Assembly: GCA_963760965.1 (NCBI GenBank)
Contig: CAVXEW010000009.1
Span: 257,609-321,608, forward strand
Length of the DNA stretch: 64,000 nucleotides
Direction: 5' to 3'
From: Pararhizobium_B sp963760965
Lineage (GTDB): Bacteria > Pseudomonadota > Alphaproteobacteria > Rhizobiales > Rhizobiaceae
The position numbers and the translations under genes are program-made. Every line of letters starts with the position of its first letter. Position 1 is the stretch's first letter. Below are positions 28,391 to 37,954 of this stretch, piece after piece. The notes beneath the pieces are model-generated. The model was not told the origin of the DNA and ran no database searches. It saw only the letters and a list, made by a program, of their open reading frames with translations.

Positions 28391-28914
28391 CGTTGACGGT
28401 GACATCGACGGAAAAGGCTGCACGAACCACCGGTCCCGTCCGCTTCAGGCAGGGCATGCGATGCCTTGCGGGCTCGGTGAATGTCGTGGCCCTGCAGGGA
28501 CTCGACGGCCTGCTTCTCGGCGTCACGGCGACGGCCGTCTGCTCGCTCAGCGCCGAGCCGCCGTCCCTCGTCGTCTGCATAAACCAGAGCTCGCTTTTGG
28601 CGAGCGGCCTCGAAATCGGCAAGCACTTCTCCGTCAGCGTGCTCTCGGAACACCAGAAGGACATCGCCGAGGCCTTCGGCGGGAGGAAGGGCATCGTCGG
28701 ACGCAACCGCTTCGTCTACGGCGAATGGCACCGCAGCGAGAACGACGTGCCGCTGCTTGCCGGGGCACGGGCGTGCCTCGAATGCCGCGTCGAGAGCCAC
28801 ATGGACTACGGCACCCACCGCGCCGCCATAGGCGCTGTTACCGACGTTCACCTCGGCGACGAGGAAGAGCGGAGTCTCGTGTTTGCCAACGGCCAGTATT
28901 TCGCGATCGGCTGA
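28387..28914 (+). CDS. flavin reductase family protein
   Basis: 175-residue flavin:NAD(P)H reductase domain (FRQGMRCLAGSVNVV, VTATAVCSLSAEPPSLVVCINQSS, GTHRAAIGAV). GTG start overlaps the monooxygenase stop. Provides reduced FMN to the preceding enzyme, forming a two-component system. Confidence 0.92.
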   Translation: MTLTVTSTEKAARTTGPVRFRQGMRCLAGSVNVVALQGLDGLLLGVTATAVCSLSAEPPSLVVCINQSSLLASGLEIGKHFSVSVLSEHQKDIAEAFGGRKGIVGRNRFVYGEWHRSENDVPLLAGARACLECRVESHMDYGTHRAAIGAVTDVHLGDEEERSLVFANGQYFAIG

Positions 28915-28923
28915 GACGGCGCT

Positions 28924-30315
28924 TCAGGATTCCGGCTGGAAGAGCTTGCCCGGATTGAGAATCCCTTTCGGGTCCAGCACCTTCTTGAGCCTGCGCATGA
29001 TGTCGAGCTCCGCAGGCGTGCGGCTGTAGCGCAGATACGGCCGCTTGATCAGTCCGATGCCGTGCTCGGCCGAAACCGTTCCGCCGGCCTCGCGGATCAC
29101 GCCATAGACATGTTTCGCGATCTCGCCATTCGGTTGCTCGTTGCCGAGCGAGGGCACGTTGACGACGAGGTGGAGGTTGCTGTCGCCGATGTGGCCGTAG
29201 GAGAGCGCGATCGCGTCCGGCCAGCGCTGCTTCAGGCCCGCCTCGAGCGTCGCGACCGTTTGCCCGGTCGCATGAGCCGGAACGCCGACGTCGAAAGCCG
29301 TCATCGGCCCCATGACCTTCGAATATTCGGAGACGCTCTCGCGCACCGCCCAGAACTCGCCCGCTTCCCGCTCCGAACCTGCGATGACCGCGTCGTCCAG
29401 CGCGCCCTCCTCCATCGAACCCGCAAGCACGCCTTCCAGCTGTTCGCGCCCGCGCCCTTCGTCGAAACCGCTTGCCTCGACCAGCACATAGACGCCATGC
29501 GCGCCGGCAAGCGGCCGCGGCAGGCCGAGACGGCCGGACATGAAGTCGTAAAAGCTCGGCCACATCACCTCGAACGAGGAAAGCGCCGGGCCAAGCCCCT
29601 TGCGCACCGCCTGCAGCAGAGAGAGCACGGCGTCGAAGTCCCGGCAGCCGCAAAGCGCGGAGGTCGAGAAGGACGGCCGCGGCTGGAGGCGCAGCACGGC
29701 GCGCGTGATGACGCCGAGAGTACCTTCCGAGCCGATGAAAAGCTGCTTGAGGTCGTAGCCGGCATTGTTCTTCAGCATCTTGTTGAGGCTCGACATCACC
29801 GTCCCGTCTGCGAGCACCGCCTCGATGCCGAGGACGTGCTCGCGCGCCATCCCGTAGCGGATCACCCGGTTGCCGCCGGCGTTGGTGGAGAGATTGCCGC
29901 CGATGGTGCAGGAGCCCCGCGCACCGAGATCGAGCGCCAGGAAAAGGCCGGCATCCTCCGCCGCCTGCTGGGCGACCGCCAGGGGAACGCCGGCCTCGAC
30001 GGTCATCGTTCCCATCGCCGGATCGATCTCCTCGATCGCGGTCATGCGCTCCGTCGACAGAGCGATCGCTCCTTCGACCGGCTGCGCTCCACCCGCGAGC
30101 CCGGTAAGCCCGCCCTGCGCGACCACGCCGATCCCCCGCTCGTTGCAGAGTTTCAAGACCCGCGCGACGTCCTCCGTGTTGCGCGGACGCACAAGGGCCA
30201 GCGGGCGCACCGGCGCCAGGCCGCTCCAGTCGTGCAGCGAACGCGCAGGGATGTCGTCGAGGGTCACGAGATCCGCGCCGAGTTCCTGTTCGAGCAATTC
30301 GGGAAAGGTATCCAT
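28924..30315 (-). CDS. FAD-binding oxidoreductase, GlcD / D-2-hydroxyglutarate dehydrogenase type
   Basis: 463-residue VAO-family flavoprotein. The PCMH FAD-binding domain has QGGLTGLAGGA and the Gly-rich TIGGNLSTNAGGNRVIRYG. The C-terminal domain has YGHIGDSNLHL, which resembles the metal/substrate site, and SAEHGIGLIK. Oxidises a 2-hydroxy acid. ATG at 30315 has AGGGAG upstream; an in-frame ATG at 30360 lacks a ribosome-binding site. Confidence 0.9.
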   Translation of the reverse strand: MDTFPELLEQELGADLVTLDDIPARSLHDWSGLAPVRPLALVRPRNTEDVARVLKLCNERGIGVVAQGGLTGLAGGAQPVEGAIALSTERMTAIEEIDPAMGTMTVEAGVPLAVAQQAAEDAGLFLALDLGARGSCTIGGNLSTNAGGNRVIRYGMAREHVLGIEAVLADGTVMSSLNKMLKNNAGYDLKQLFIGSEGTLGVITRAVLRLQPRPSFSTSALCGCRDFDAVLSLLQAVRKGLGPALSSFEVMWPSFYDFMSGRLGLPRPLAGAHGVYVLVEASGFDEGRGREQLEGVLAGSMEEGALDDAVIAGSEREAGEFWAVRESVSEYSKVMGPMTAFDVGVPAHATGQTVATLEAGLKQRWPDAIALSYGHIGDSNLHLVVNVPSLGNEQPNGEIAKHVYGVIREAGGTVSAEHGIGLIKRPYLRYSRTPAELDIMRRLKKVLDPKGILNPGKLFQPES

Positions 30316-30621
30316 GACCAGGCTGCTCCCTTGGCGCGAGCGGGCAAGAACGTCCGCCATTTCATATTCAGTTGCATATACTTTCCGAAGGCAGCGCAAG
30401 GCAGGGACGGAGCCAAGGCGCAGACAGGATCAGAAGGCCGCACGGATATGGCCAATCGCATCTTTATCCATCGAAATCGCCGGGACAAGGAAGAAACTTC
30501 TTGCTTAAAATATTTTGTCCACCGCCGTTCACATACTTGCGAATGCATATTGCCGCGGTTAGCATCATCTCATGACAACGTGCTGATGCACGCGGGAACA
30601 GATCGAACACGGAGGTGAACC
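30316..30621. other. 306-bp divergent promoter region
   Basis: Separates the FAD-oxidase from the second cyclase-family operon. No gene seen. AT-rich islands at 30360-30385 and 30500-30555; TGCATAT occurs at 30373 and 30544. A ribosome-binding site (GGAGG) precedes the ATG at 30622. Confidence 0.5.
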
Positions 30622-31413
30622 ATGAGCAGCGCGAACACGCTTTCGGACCTGGCGGGCATGCTTCTGAGCGGAAAGGTGGAGGTCGTGGACCTCGCCGCAG
30701 TTCTGGGACCGGGCACGCCGCTCCTCAAGCTGCCTCCGGAACTCGCCGTCGATACGCCGCCGATCGAGATCCACAAGATTTCCGAATACGACAACAACGG
30801 CCCTTGGTGGGCCTGGAACTGGCTGAAGATCGGCGAGCACTCGGGCACCCATTTCGACGCGCCGCACCACTGGATCACCGGCAAGGAGTACGCCGACGGC
30901 TACACCGACAGCATCCCGGCCCAGAGCTTCGTCGCTCCGGTGAACGTCATCGACTGCTCGAAGGAATCGGCCGAGAACCACGACTTCCTCCTGACCGCGG
31001 ACCACGTGAAGAAGTGGGAGAGCGAGCACGGTGAAATCAAGGAAGGCGAATGGGTCGTGATGCGCACGGACTGGTACAAGCGCAACGGCTCGGAGGAGAC
31101 CTTCCTGAACGCCGACGAGAACGGCCCCCATTCCCCCGGGCCGACGGCCGATTGCATCGAGTATATCATATCTAAGGGCGCGATCGGCTGGGGCACGGAA
31201 TGTATCGGCACGGACGCCGGCCTCGCCGCGACCATGGAGATCCCCTTCCCGGCGCATAACCTGATGCACAAGAACAACCGCTATGGCCTCGCCAGCCTCT
31301 GCAACCTCGACAAGCTTCCGCCGAAGGGCGCGATCCTGATCGCGGCGCCGCTGAAGATCGAGCGGGGCACGGGAAGCCCGACCCGCGTTCTTGCGCTCGT
31401 CGCCCGGAACTGA
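30622..31413 (+). CDS. cyclase-family hydrolase, second copy
   Basis: 263-residue member of the kynurenine formamidase/isatin hydrolase family with HSGTHFDAPHHW (ligands H73, H77, D79, H83) and CIGTDAG in the C-terminal half. A clear paralogue of the protein at 485-1303, so the two may act on related rings or on successive intermediates. First gene of an operon with marR-2, followed by the ferredoxin oxidoreductase genes. Confidence 0.88.
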   Translation: MSSANTLSDLAGMLLSGKVEVVDLAAVLGPGTPLLKLPPELAVDTPPIEIHKISEYDNNGPWWAWNWLKIGEHSGTHFDAPHHWITGKEYADGYTDSIPAQSFVAPVNVIDCSKESAENHDFLLTADHVKKWESEHGEIKEGEWVVMRTDWYKRNGSEETFLNADENGPHSPGPTADCIEYIISKGAIGWGTECIGTDAGLAATMEIPFPAHNLMHKNNRYGLASLCNLDKLPPKGAILIAAPLKIERGTGSPTRVLALVARN

Positions 31414-31430
31414 CGAACGGCGGGCTTCCG

Positions 31431-31997
31431 GTGACGCCGGCCAGCGACATCGCAGACCGCCCGGGCGCGATGGCCGACCCCTCTCCGGGAACATCGGCCG
31501 GCGACGCCGGGCCGTCGGCGCTGGCGCCGGCGGTCGCCGCCGGCGGCGTCCATTCGATCGGGGAGATCGGCCTCCAGCAGTTCGCGCCCTACCTGATGAA
31601 CCGCATCATGGGGCGCTACAACGCCACGGTCCGGGAAGCATTGAAGGCGCGCAGCCTTACGACGCCGCAGATGCGGGCACTGGCGGTATTGGCGGTCGCC
31701 GACGGGCTGACGATCAACGAACTCGCGGTCTACTCGGTCATCGAGCAGTCGACCATGAGCCGCACGCTCGACACGATGAGCGCCAACGGCTGGGTTCTTC
31801 GCGAGGCGCGTGACGCCGACAGCCGGGTGCGCCGCGTGCGCATAACGCCCGAGGGTCGCCAGTTGTTCGACGAAATGTGGCCGGCCATGTGGGAGGCGTT
31901 TTCAGCCATGTTCAAAGGCGTGAGCGACGCTGAATACGCGACGTTCCTGTCGGTCCTGCACCGGATGCTGGGGAACATCCGCCATCACGAATTCTGA
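31431..31997 (+). CDS. MarR family transcriptional regulator
   Basis: 188-residue winged-helix regulator; helices LTINELAVYSVIEQSTMSRTLDTMSANGWV and wing ARDADSRVRRVRITPEG are clear. It has a low-complexity Ala/Gly-rich N-terminus of about 40 residues. GTG at 31431 is used; ATG at 31470 is an alternative. It lies 17 bp after the cyclase gene. Little similarity to the MarR at 11239 beyond the fold. Confidence 0.87.
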   Translation: MTPASDIADRPGAMADPSPGTSAGDAGPSALAPAVAAGGVHSIGEIGLQQFAPYLMNRIMGRYNATVREALKARSLTTPQMRALAVLAVADGLTINELAVYSVIEQSTMSRTLDTMSANGWVLREARDADSRVRRVRITPEGRQLFDEMWPAMWEAFSAMFKGVSDAEYATFLSVLHRMLGNIRHHEF

Positions 31998-32052
31998 GCG
32001 CCGGCCTGTGCCGGCACTCTGTCCGATCACCTGAATCGCAAGGAGGCGAACC

Positions 32053-34206
32053 ATGGCCGAGCGCTCATTCGCCAAGGAAGTCGAAAAGCTCCGTCTCGGC
32101 GACGGCGAGGAATTCCGCGGGGAAGGCATTCTCGCGATCACCAAGGCGCTTCTGGAGTGCGGCGTCGGCTATGTCGGCGGCTACCAGGGCGCGCCGATCA
32201 GCCACCTCATGGATGTCCTCGCCGACGCGCAGGACATCCTCGGAGAGCTCGGAGTGCATTTCGAGGCGAGCGCCTCGGAAGCGACCGCGACGGCTATGCT
32301 TGCCGCTTCCGTCCACTATCCGATCCGCGGCGCGGCGACCTTCAAGTCGACGGTCGGGACAAACGTCGCCTCGGATGCGCTCGCCAACCTCGCCTCCGGC
32401 GGCGTCACCGGCGGCGCATTGATCATCGTCGGCGAGGACTACGGCGAAGGCTCCTCGATCATGCAGGAGCGCAGCCACGCCTTCGCGATGAAGAGCCAGG
32501 TGTGGCTGCTCGATCCGCGACCAGACCTGCCGACCATCGTCGAGACCGTGCGCCACGGCTTCGAACTGTCGGAAGCCTCGAACACGCCCGTGATGATGGA
32601 AGTCCGCATCCGCTGCTGCCATGTCCATGGCTCGTTCCAGACGAAGACCAACCGGCGTCCGCCGATGACGGTCGCCGACGCTCTGGAAAAGCCGCTGCGG
32701 GATACCGGCCGCATCGTTCTGCCGCCCGCGTCCTTCCTGCACGAGAAGGAGAAGATCGAGAAGCGCTGGCCGGCCGCCGTCGACTACATCCGCTCGCACA
32801 AGGTCAACGAGTTCTTCGGGCCGGAGACTGGCAGGATCGGCATCGTCATGCAGGGCGGCATGTACAACGGCGTCGTCCGTGCACTTCAGCGCCTCGGACT
32901 TGCAGACATCTACGGCGACACGAACGTGCCGCTCTATGTGCTGAACGCCGTCTATCCGCTGGTCGACGACGAGTTCCTTGAATTCTGCCGTGGCATGGAC
33001 GCCGTCCTCGTCGTCGAGGAAGGCCAGCCGAACTACATCGAGCAGGCCTTCGCGACGATGCTCTACAAGTCGGGTGCATCGATCCGGCTCGCCGGCAAGG
33101 ACTATCTGCCAATGGCCGGCGAATACACCGGCCAGGCAATGCTCGACGGCATCGGCACCTTCCTTCGCGATTTCGCGCCGGACATGCTGTCCGACAAGCA
33201 TCGCGCCCCGAACGAACCGGCACAGGCGCCCGAGGCCCCGAACCTCCCCTCGGCGGTGCCCGGGCGCCCGCCCGGCTTCTGCATCGGCTGCCCGGAGCGG
33301 CCGATCTTCGCGGCGACCAAGCTCGTCGAGGAGGAACTCGGCCAGCACCACATCGCCTCCGACATCGGCTGCCACCTTTTCTCGATCATGCCGCCGTTCG
33401 AACTCGGAGCGACCACGATGGGCTATGGCCTGGGCCCGGCGTCGGCATCCGCCTTCAACGCGCCCGACGCAAAGCGCCGCTCGATCTCCTTCGTCGGAGA
33501 CGGCGGCTTCTGGCACAACGGCCTGACGTCGTCCATCGGCAACGCCGTTTTCAACAGGAACGACGGCGTCATCGTCATCGTCGACAACTACTACTCCGCC
33601 GCGACCGGCGGGCAGGACATCCTGTCCTCGCGAGCCAGCAACAAGACGAAGTCGACGAAGCACCCGATCACCGAAGCCGTGAAGGGCATGGGCGCGACCT
33701 GGGTGCGCCAGCTTGACCGGACCTACGACGTCACCGCGATGCGTGCCACCCTGAAGGAGGCGCTGACGACGACGGAAAAGGGGCCGAAGGTCATCGTCGC
33801 CTCGTCGGAATGCATGCTGAACCGGCAGAGACGCGAACGGCCGCTCCTGCAAAAGGCGATCAAGGGCGGCGAGCGCGTGGTGAAGCCGCGGTTCGGCGTC
33901 GACGAGGACGTGTGCACCGGCGATCACGCCTGCATGCGGCTGTCCGGGTGCCCTTCCCTGTCGATCAAGTCGCTCGAAGATCCCCTGCGCGACGACCCCG
34001 TCGCCCATATCGACCACAATTGCGTCGGCTGCGGCAATTGCGGGGAAGTGGCGGACGCCGCCGTGCTTTGCCCTTCCTTCTACAGGGCAGACACCGTCCA
34101 CAACCCCACCGGCCTGGAACGCTTCGCCGACCGCATGCGCAAGCGACTGATATCCCGGCTGCAGGCGCGGCGCGATCGCCGCCGCATCCGTTTCGCGGAG
34201 GCTTGA
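32053..34206 (+). CDS. iorA: indolepyruvate:ferredoxin oxidoreductase, TPP/Fe-S subunit (IorA-like)
   Basis: 717-residue thiamine-diphosphate-dependent 2-oxoacid:ferredoxin oxidoreductase. The N-terminal pyrimidine-binding part (GGYQGAPISHLMD...FEASASEATATAMLAAS) is followed by the TPP domain with GDGGFWHNGL and DNYYSAATGGQ (about 480-520) and a C-terminal ferredoxin domain with cysteines at 621, 627, 633, 657, 660, 663 and 673. Converts aryl-pyruvates to aryl-acetyl-CoA and CO2. With the aminotransferase downstream it could turn tryptophan into indole-3-acetyl-CoA. Confidence 0.9.
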   Translation: MAERSFAKEVEKLRLGDGEEFRGEGILAITKALLECGVGYVGGYQGAPISHLMDVLADAQDILGELGVHFEASASEATATAMLAASVHYPIRGAATFKSTVGTNVASDALANLASGGVTGGALIIVGEDYGEGSSIMQERSHAFAMKSQVWLLDPRPDLPTIVETVRHGFELSEASNTPVMMEVRIRCCHVHGSFQTKTNRRPPMTVADALEKPLRDTGRIVLPPASFLHEKEKIEKRWPAAVDYIRSHKVNEFFGPETGRIGIVMQGGMYNGVVRALQRLGLADIYGDTNVPLYVLNAVYPLVDDEFLEFCRGMDAVLVVEEGQPNYIEQAFATMLYKSGASIRLAGKDYLPMAGEYTGQAMLDGIGTFLRDFAPDMLSDKHRAPNEPAQAPEAPNLPSAVPGRPPGFCIGCPERPIFAATKLVEEELGQHHIASDIGCHLFSIMPPFELGATTMGYGLGPASASAFNAPDAKRRSISFVGDGGFWHNGLTSSIGNAVFNRNDGVIVIVDNYYSAATGGQDILSSRASNKTKSTKHPITEAVKGMGATWVRQLDRTYDVTAMRATLKEALTTTEKGPKVIVASSECMLNRQRRERPLLQKAIKGGERVVKPRFGVDEDVCTGDHACMRLSGCPSLSIKSLEDPLRDDPVAHIDHNCVGCGNCGEVADAAVLCPSFYRADTVHNPTGLERFADRMRKRLISRLQARRDRRRIRFAEA

Positions 34207-34207
34207 G

Positions 34208-35860
34208 ATGAACGCCCCCCTCATTCCGGACCAGGCAGCCGCCGGGACCGATCGGATCATCCGCATCGCGACGCTGGCGGTCGGCGGCCAGGGCGGCGGC
34301 GTGCTCACCGACTGGATCGTCAACGTCGCGGAGCGTAACGGCTTTCGCGCCCAGTCGACCTCCGTCGCCGGCGTCGCCCAGCGCACCGGCGCCACGATCT
34401 ACTACATCGAAATGTGCCCGGACCGCGGCCGGCAGCCGGTCTTCTCGCTGTCGCCGGCGCCCGGCGACGTCGACGTGCTGATCGCGGCGGAATTGATGGA
34501 AGCCGGCCGCGCCATCATGCGCGGCTTCGTCACGCCCGATCGCACGACGCTGATCGCCTCGGCCCACCGCATCGCCGCGGTATCGGAGAAGATCGTTCCC
34601 GGCGACGGTCGCGGGTCGAACGAAGAGGTGAACGCCGCCGCCCTCAATGCGTCCAGAGCGTACTACTCCTTCGACATGGAGAAGATGGCCGTGGAAGCCG
34701 GCAGCGTGATCTCTGCGAGCCTGTTCGGCGCGCTCGCCGGATCCGGCGTCCTGCCCTTCCCGCGCGACAGCTTCGAGGAAACGATCCGCGCGTCAGGGCG
34801 CGGCGTCGATGCCAGCCTGAAAGCGTTCGGCAAGGCTTGCGACAAGGCCGCGCAAGGACCGCTCGTCGAAGGTCCGGTGGCGCCTGCGGAAGCGAGGGAA
34901 AGCGCGCCCCCCCTGCCGCACGGCGGCCAGCCTCGGAGCGAGGAAAAGGCTGCAGACGAAAAGCAGTCGGAGGACGCGCAAGGCGCGCCGCACCTCGTCT
35001 ACGCGTGGCATCAGGTCCTCGACCGGATTGCCCGCCTGCCCGCGCCGGTCCGCGAGATGGCAAGGCTCGGCGCGCGCAAGGTCGTCGACTACCAGGACCC
35101 GCGCTACGGCACTGAATATCTCGACCGGCTCGACAGGGCTCTTGCCTGCGACGACGAGGGCAAGGGCTACGAACTCTCGATAGCGGCTGCGAAATACCTC
35201 GCCAACGCCATGTGCTACGACGACATCATCCGCGTCGCAGACCTGAAGACACGGTCGACGCGATCGGCGCGCGTGCGCCGCGAAATGGGCCTCGACGACG
35301 AGGCGGTCCTGCACGTCACCGAGTATTTCCATCCGCGCATCGAGGAATTCTGCGGAACGATGCCCGCCGGCCTCGGAGCCTGGATCGAAGCGAGGCCCCG
35401 CCTCGCGCAATGGCTCGACAGGCGCATCAACAAGGGGCGCCACATCCGGACGGACGGCATGGTCGGCTTCTCGACCCTGTGGACGATCGCCGGCTTCAAG
35501 CGCTGGCGCCGTTCGATGCTGCGCCATCGCGTCGAGACCGTCCATATCGCAGAATGGTACGACATGGCCCTCGCCCGGGCCCGGACCGACTATGATCTGG
35601 CGATCGAGATACTCAGATGCCGCCGGCTGATAAAGGGCTACAGCGACACCCATGCCCGCGGGCTGTCGAAATTCGACCGGGTGCTCTCCGCGCTGACGAT
35701 GCTTGAAGGCCGCGACGACGCCGCAGAGTGGCTGCGTCGCCTGCGCGAAGCGGCGCTGAAGGACGAGAAGGGCAAGATGCTCGACGGCGCGCTGGCCACC
35801 GTCGCCTCCTTTGCAAGCGAGGCAAAAGGCCCCCCGCAACCCCACGGAAACCCTCGATGA
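34208..35860 (+). CDS. indolepyruvate:ferredoxin oxidoreductase gamma-type subunit (IorB-like, long form)
   Basis: 550-residue protein. Residues about 15-200 are the 2-oxoacid oxidoreductase gamma-type domain (LAVGGQGGGVLTDWIVN, STSVAGVAQRTGATIYYIE). Residues about 250-550 are the DUF6537-like C-terminal extension present in long proteobacterial IorB proteins. Starts one base after iorA; overlaps the aminotransferase by ATGA. Confidence 0.88.
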   Translation: MNAPLIPDQAAAGTDRIIRIATLAVGGQGGGVLTDWIVNVAERNGFRAQSTSVAGVAQRTGATIYYIEMCPDRGRQPVFSLSPAPGDVDVLIAAELMEAGRAIMRGFVTPDRTTLIASAHRIAAVSEKIVPGDGRGSNEEVNAAALNASRAYYSFDMEKMAVEAGSVISASLFGALAGSGVLPFPRDSFEETIRASGRGVDASLKAFGKACDKAAQGPLVEGPVAPAEARESAPPLPHGGQPRSEEKAADEKQSEDAQGAPHLVYAWHQVLDRIARLPAPVREMARLGARKVVDYQDPRYGTEYLDRLDRALACDDEGKGYELSIAAAKYLANAMCYDDIIRVADLKTRSTRSARVRREMGLDDEAVLHVTEYFHPRIEEFCGTMPAGLGAWIEARPRLAQWLDRRINKGRHIRTDGMVGFSTLWTIAGFKRWRRSMLRHRVETVHIAEWYDMALARARTDYDLAIEILRCRRLIKGYSDTHARGLSKFDRVLSALTMLEGRDDAAEWLRRLREAALKDEKGKMLDGALATVASFASEAKGPPQPHGNPR

Positions 35861-37044
35861 AAAGACGACTTCTCGACCCTTCCACGGCGCTTTCCAGGGT
35901 TCGGGGCGCCATCGCCGACCTCGAAACGGAGAACATCGCGCTGCTCGCCGAGCGCGCCCGCTCGATCGAGGACGTGATCACGCTCTGGTACGGCGAAAGC
36001 GACCTCGTGACCCCGGAATTCATTCGCCAGGCGGCCAAGGACAGCCTCGACAGGGGCGAGACGTTCTATGTGCCCCAGATGGCCGGCCGGCCGGATCTGG
36101 CGCGGGAACTCGCCTCCTACCAGTCGAGGCTCCATGGCCGCGAGATCGGCATCGACCGTTCGACGGTGACGCCGGGCGGCATGCAGGCGGTCCTGCTCGC
36201 GCTCGAACTGATCGTCGAACCGGGTGACAACGTCGTCTACCTGGAGCCGCAATGGCCGAACATCCGGCACGCCATCCAGATTGCCGGCGGCGAAGCCCGC
36301 CCGGTCGCCATCGACCATGTCGACGGAGACTGGAAGCTCGACCTCGAAAAGCTCTTCGACGCCTGCGACGCGCGCACGAAGGCGATCATGTTCTCCACGC
36401 CCTCGAATCCCTGCGGCTGGACGGCAAGCATGGAGGAAATGCATGCCCTCCTCGACTTCTCGCGCCGGACCGGCATCTGGATCGTCAGCGACGAGGTTTA
36501 CAACCGGCTCTATTTCGAAGGCCCCGCGGCTCCGTCGATGCTCCGGATCGCGGAGGACGAAGATCTCGTTCTCTGCGTGAACGGATTTTCCAAGGCCTGG
36601 GCGATGACCGGCTGGCGGATCGGCTGGCTCAATCATCCAGTCTCCGTCGCCCCGGCCATACGCGCGATGACGCAATACATGAACAGCGGCACGGCGGCGT
36701 TCGTGCAGGCCGGCGCCCTGGCCGCCCTCCGCGACGGCGAGCAGTTCGTCGAGACGGTGAAGGGACGCTGCGCCGAAGGGCTTTCCACCGTCTACGACCG
36801 GCTCGGCGGTTCGAACAGGGTGCGCCTTTCCAGACGGCCGCGCGGCGGCATGTACGCCTTCTTTTCGGTGGAGGGTTCGCAGAGCGCCACGGAGACCTGT
36901 GCGATGCTGCTGCAGAACGCCCGAGTAGGCCTTTCCCCGGGCCACCTCTTCGGCGCCGCCTCGGCCAATTTCATTCGCATGTGCGTATGCAACGACCCGC
37001 AGAGAATAAGCACGGCCTGCGAACGGATCGCGCAGGCCGTGTAA
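35857..37044 (+). CDS. pyridoxal-phosphate aminotransferase, class I/II
   Basis: 395-residue fold-type I aminotransferase. The PLP lysine is K246 in NGFSKAWAMTGWRIGW; STPSNPCGW and SDEVYNRLYF supply the ring-binding Asn/Asp/Tyr. ATG at 35857 overlaps the iorB stop. The gene order transaminase + IorAB suggests conversion of an aromatic amino acid to its 2-oxoacid, then to the acyl-CoA. Confidence 0.91.
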   Translation: MKRRLLDPSTALSRVRGAIADLETENIALLAERARSIEDVITLWYGESDLVTPEFIRQAAKDSLDRGETFYVPQMAGRPDLARELASYQSRLHGREIGIDRSTVTPGGMQAVLLALELIVEPGDNVVYLEPQWPNIRHAIQIAGGEARPVAIDHVDGDWKLDLEKLFDACDARTKAIMFSTPSNPCGWTASMEEMHALLDFSRRTGIWIVSDEVYNRLYFEGPAAPSMLRIAEDEDLVLCVNGFSKAWAMTGWRIGWLNHPVSVAPAIRAMTQYMNSGTAAFVQAGALAALRDGEQFVETVKGRCAEGLSTVYDRLGGSNRVRLSRRPRGGMYAFFSVEGSQSATETCAMLLQNARVGLSPGHLFGAASANFIRMCVCNDPQRISTACERIAQAV

Positions 37045-37114
37045 ACACGCGGAGACCGGGGCGGCGGAACCGCCCGAAAACCGATCCGAAAGACGATCTC
37101 CAGAGGAGGGAAGC

Positions 37115-37903
37115 ATGAAAAGACTTCTGATCGCAGCGCTGGGTCTCGGGCTCGCCCTGATAGTGCCCGCAATCGCCGGCGCCGAAACTCTCAACGTCGG
37201 CGTCTACCCGAACAATCCGCCGTGGGAAGTGAAGCAGGTCGACGGTTCCTTTACCGGTTTCGAGGTGGATCTCGTCAACGACATCGCCAAGAAGATCGGC
37301 GTCGACGTCAAGATGCAGGACCTCGGCTTCCAGGCGCTCTTTGCAGCGACCAGTTCGCACCGCATCGACATGGCGATCTCCAGCATCTCGATCACCAACG
37401 AGCGGCTGAAGGGCCAGTCCTTCACGCAAGGGTACTACGACACGGACATGGCGCTGATCGCCAACAACGACTCCAAGCTGAAGGGCCTTGCCGACATGAA
37501 GGGCCAGACGATCGGGGCGATATCCGCCTCCACCGGCGAGGCCTGGATCAAGGAACACATGAAGAAGTACGGCATCGCGGACTACAAGGGCTACGACAGC
37601 CAGCAGAACCTGCTGCTCGACGTCCAGTCCGGCCGCATCGCCGGCGGCATCGGCGACGTCGCCGGCTTCCTCTGGGCCTTCAAGAAGATGCCGACGATGC
37701 ACGTCGTCGCACGTATCACGATGGGTCAGCAGTACGGCATCATGATGCCGAAGGACTCCCAGTGGCTGCAGAAGGTCAACGACGCGATCACGGAACTGAA
37801 GAAGGACGGCACCGTCGCCAGCCTCTACAAGAAGTGGCTCGGCGTCGCTCCGCCGAAGGATTCCTCGACGGTCGAGGTCCGCCCGCTTCCCAAAGCCAAG
37901 TAA
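37115..37903 (+). CDS. amino-acid-type ABC transporter substrate-binding protein
   Basis: 262-residue family 3 solute-binding protein with a Sec signal peptide (LLIAALGLGLALIVPAIAGA). Conserved FTGFEVDLVNDIAKKIG and the C-terminal LKKDGTVASLYKKWLG. Good ribosome-binding site GAGGAGGG. It is followed by a hairpin and a permease, but no ATPase gene of this type is nearby. Confidence 0.92.
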   Translation: MKRLLIAALGLGLALIVPAIAGAETLNVGVYPNNPPWEVKQVDGSFTGFEVDLVNDIAKKIGVDVKMQDLGFQALFAATSSHRIDMAISSISITNERLKGQSFTQGYYDTDMALIANNDSKLKGLADMKGQTIGAISASTGEAWIKEHMKKYGIADYKGYDSQQNLLLDVQSGRIAGGIGDVAGFLWAFKKMPTMHVVARITMGQQYGIMMPKDSQWLQKVNDAITELKKDGTVASLYKKWLGVAPPKDSSTVEVRPLPKAK

Positions 37904-37911
37904 CTTCAAGC

Positions 37912-37936
37912 GCCGCGCCCGGTCGACGGGCGCGGC
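37912..37936 (+). terminator. hairpin after amino-acid binding-protein gene
   Basis: Perfect 10-bp stem (GCCGCGCCCG / CGGGCGCGGC) with a 5-nt loop GTCGA, 9 bp after the stop codon, followed by ATTCT. Likely attenuates transcription into the permease or stabilises the upstream mRNA. Confidence 0.6.
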
Positions 37937-37954
37937 ATTCTCCAGGCGGCCCCG

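Noticed and set aside
30373..30550. TGCATAT repeated at 30373 and 30544 as a MarR-2 operator
   Set aside because: The copies are 170 bp apart, not palindromic beyond ATGCAT, and flanks do not agree.
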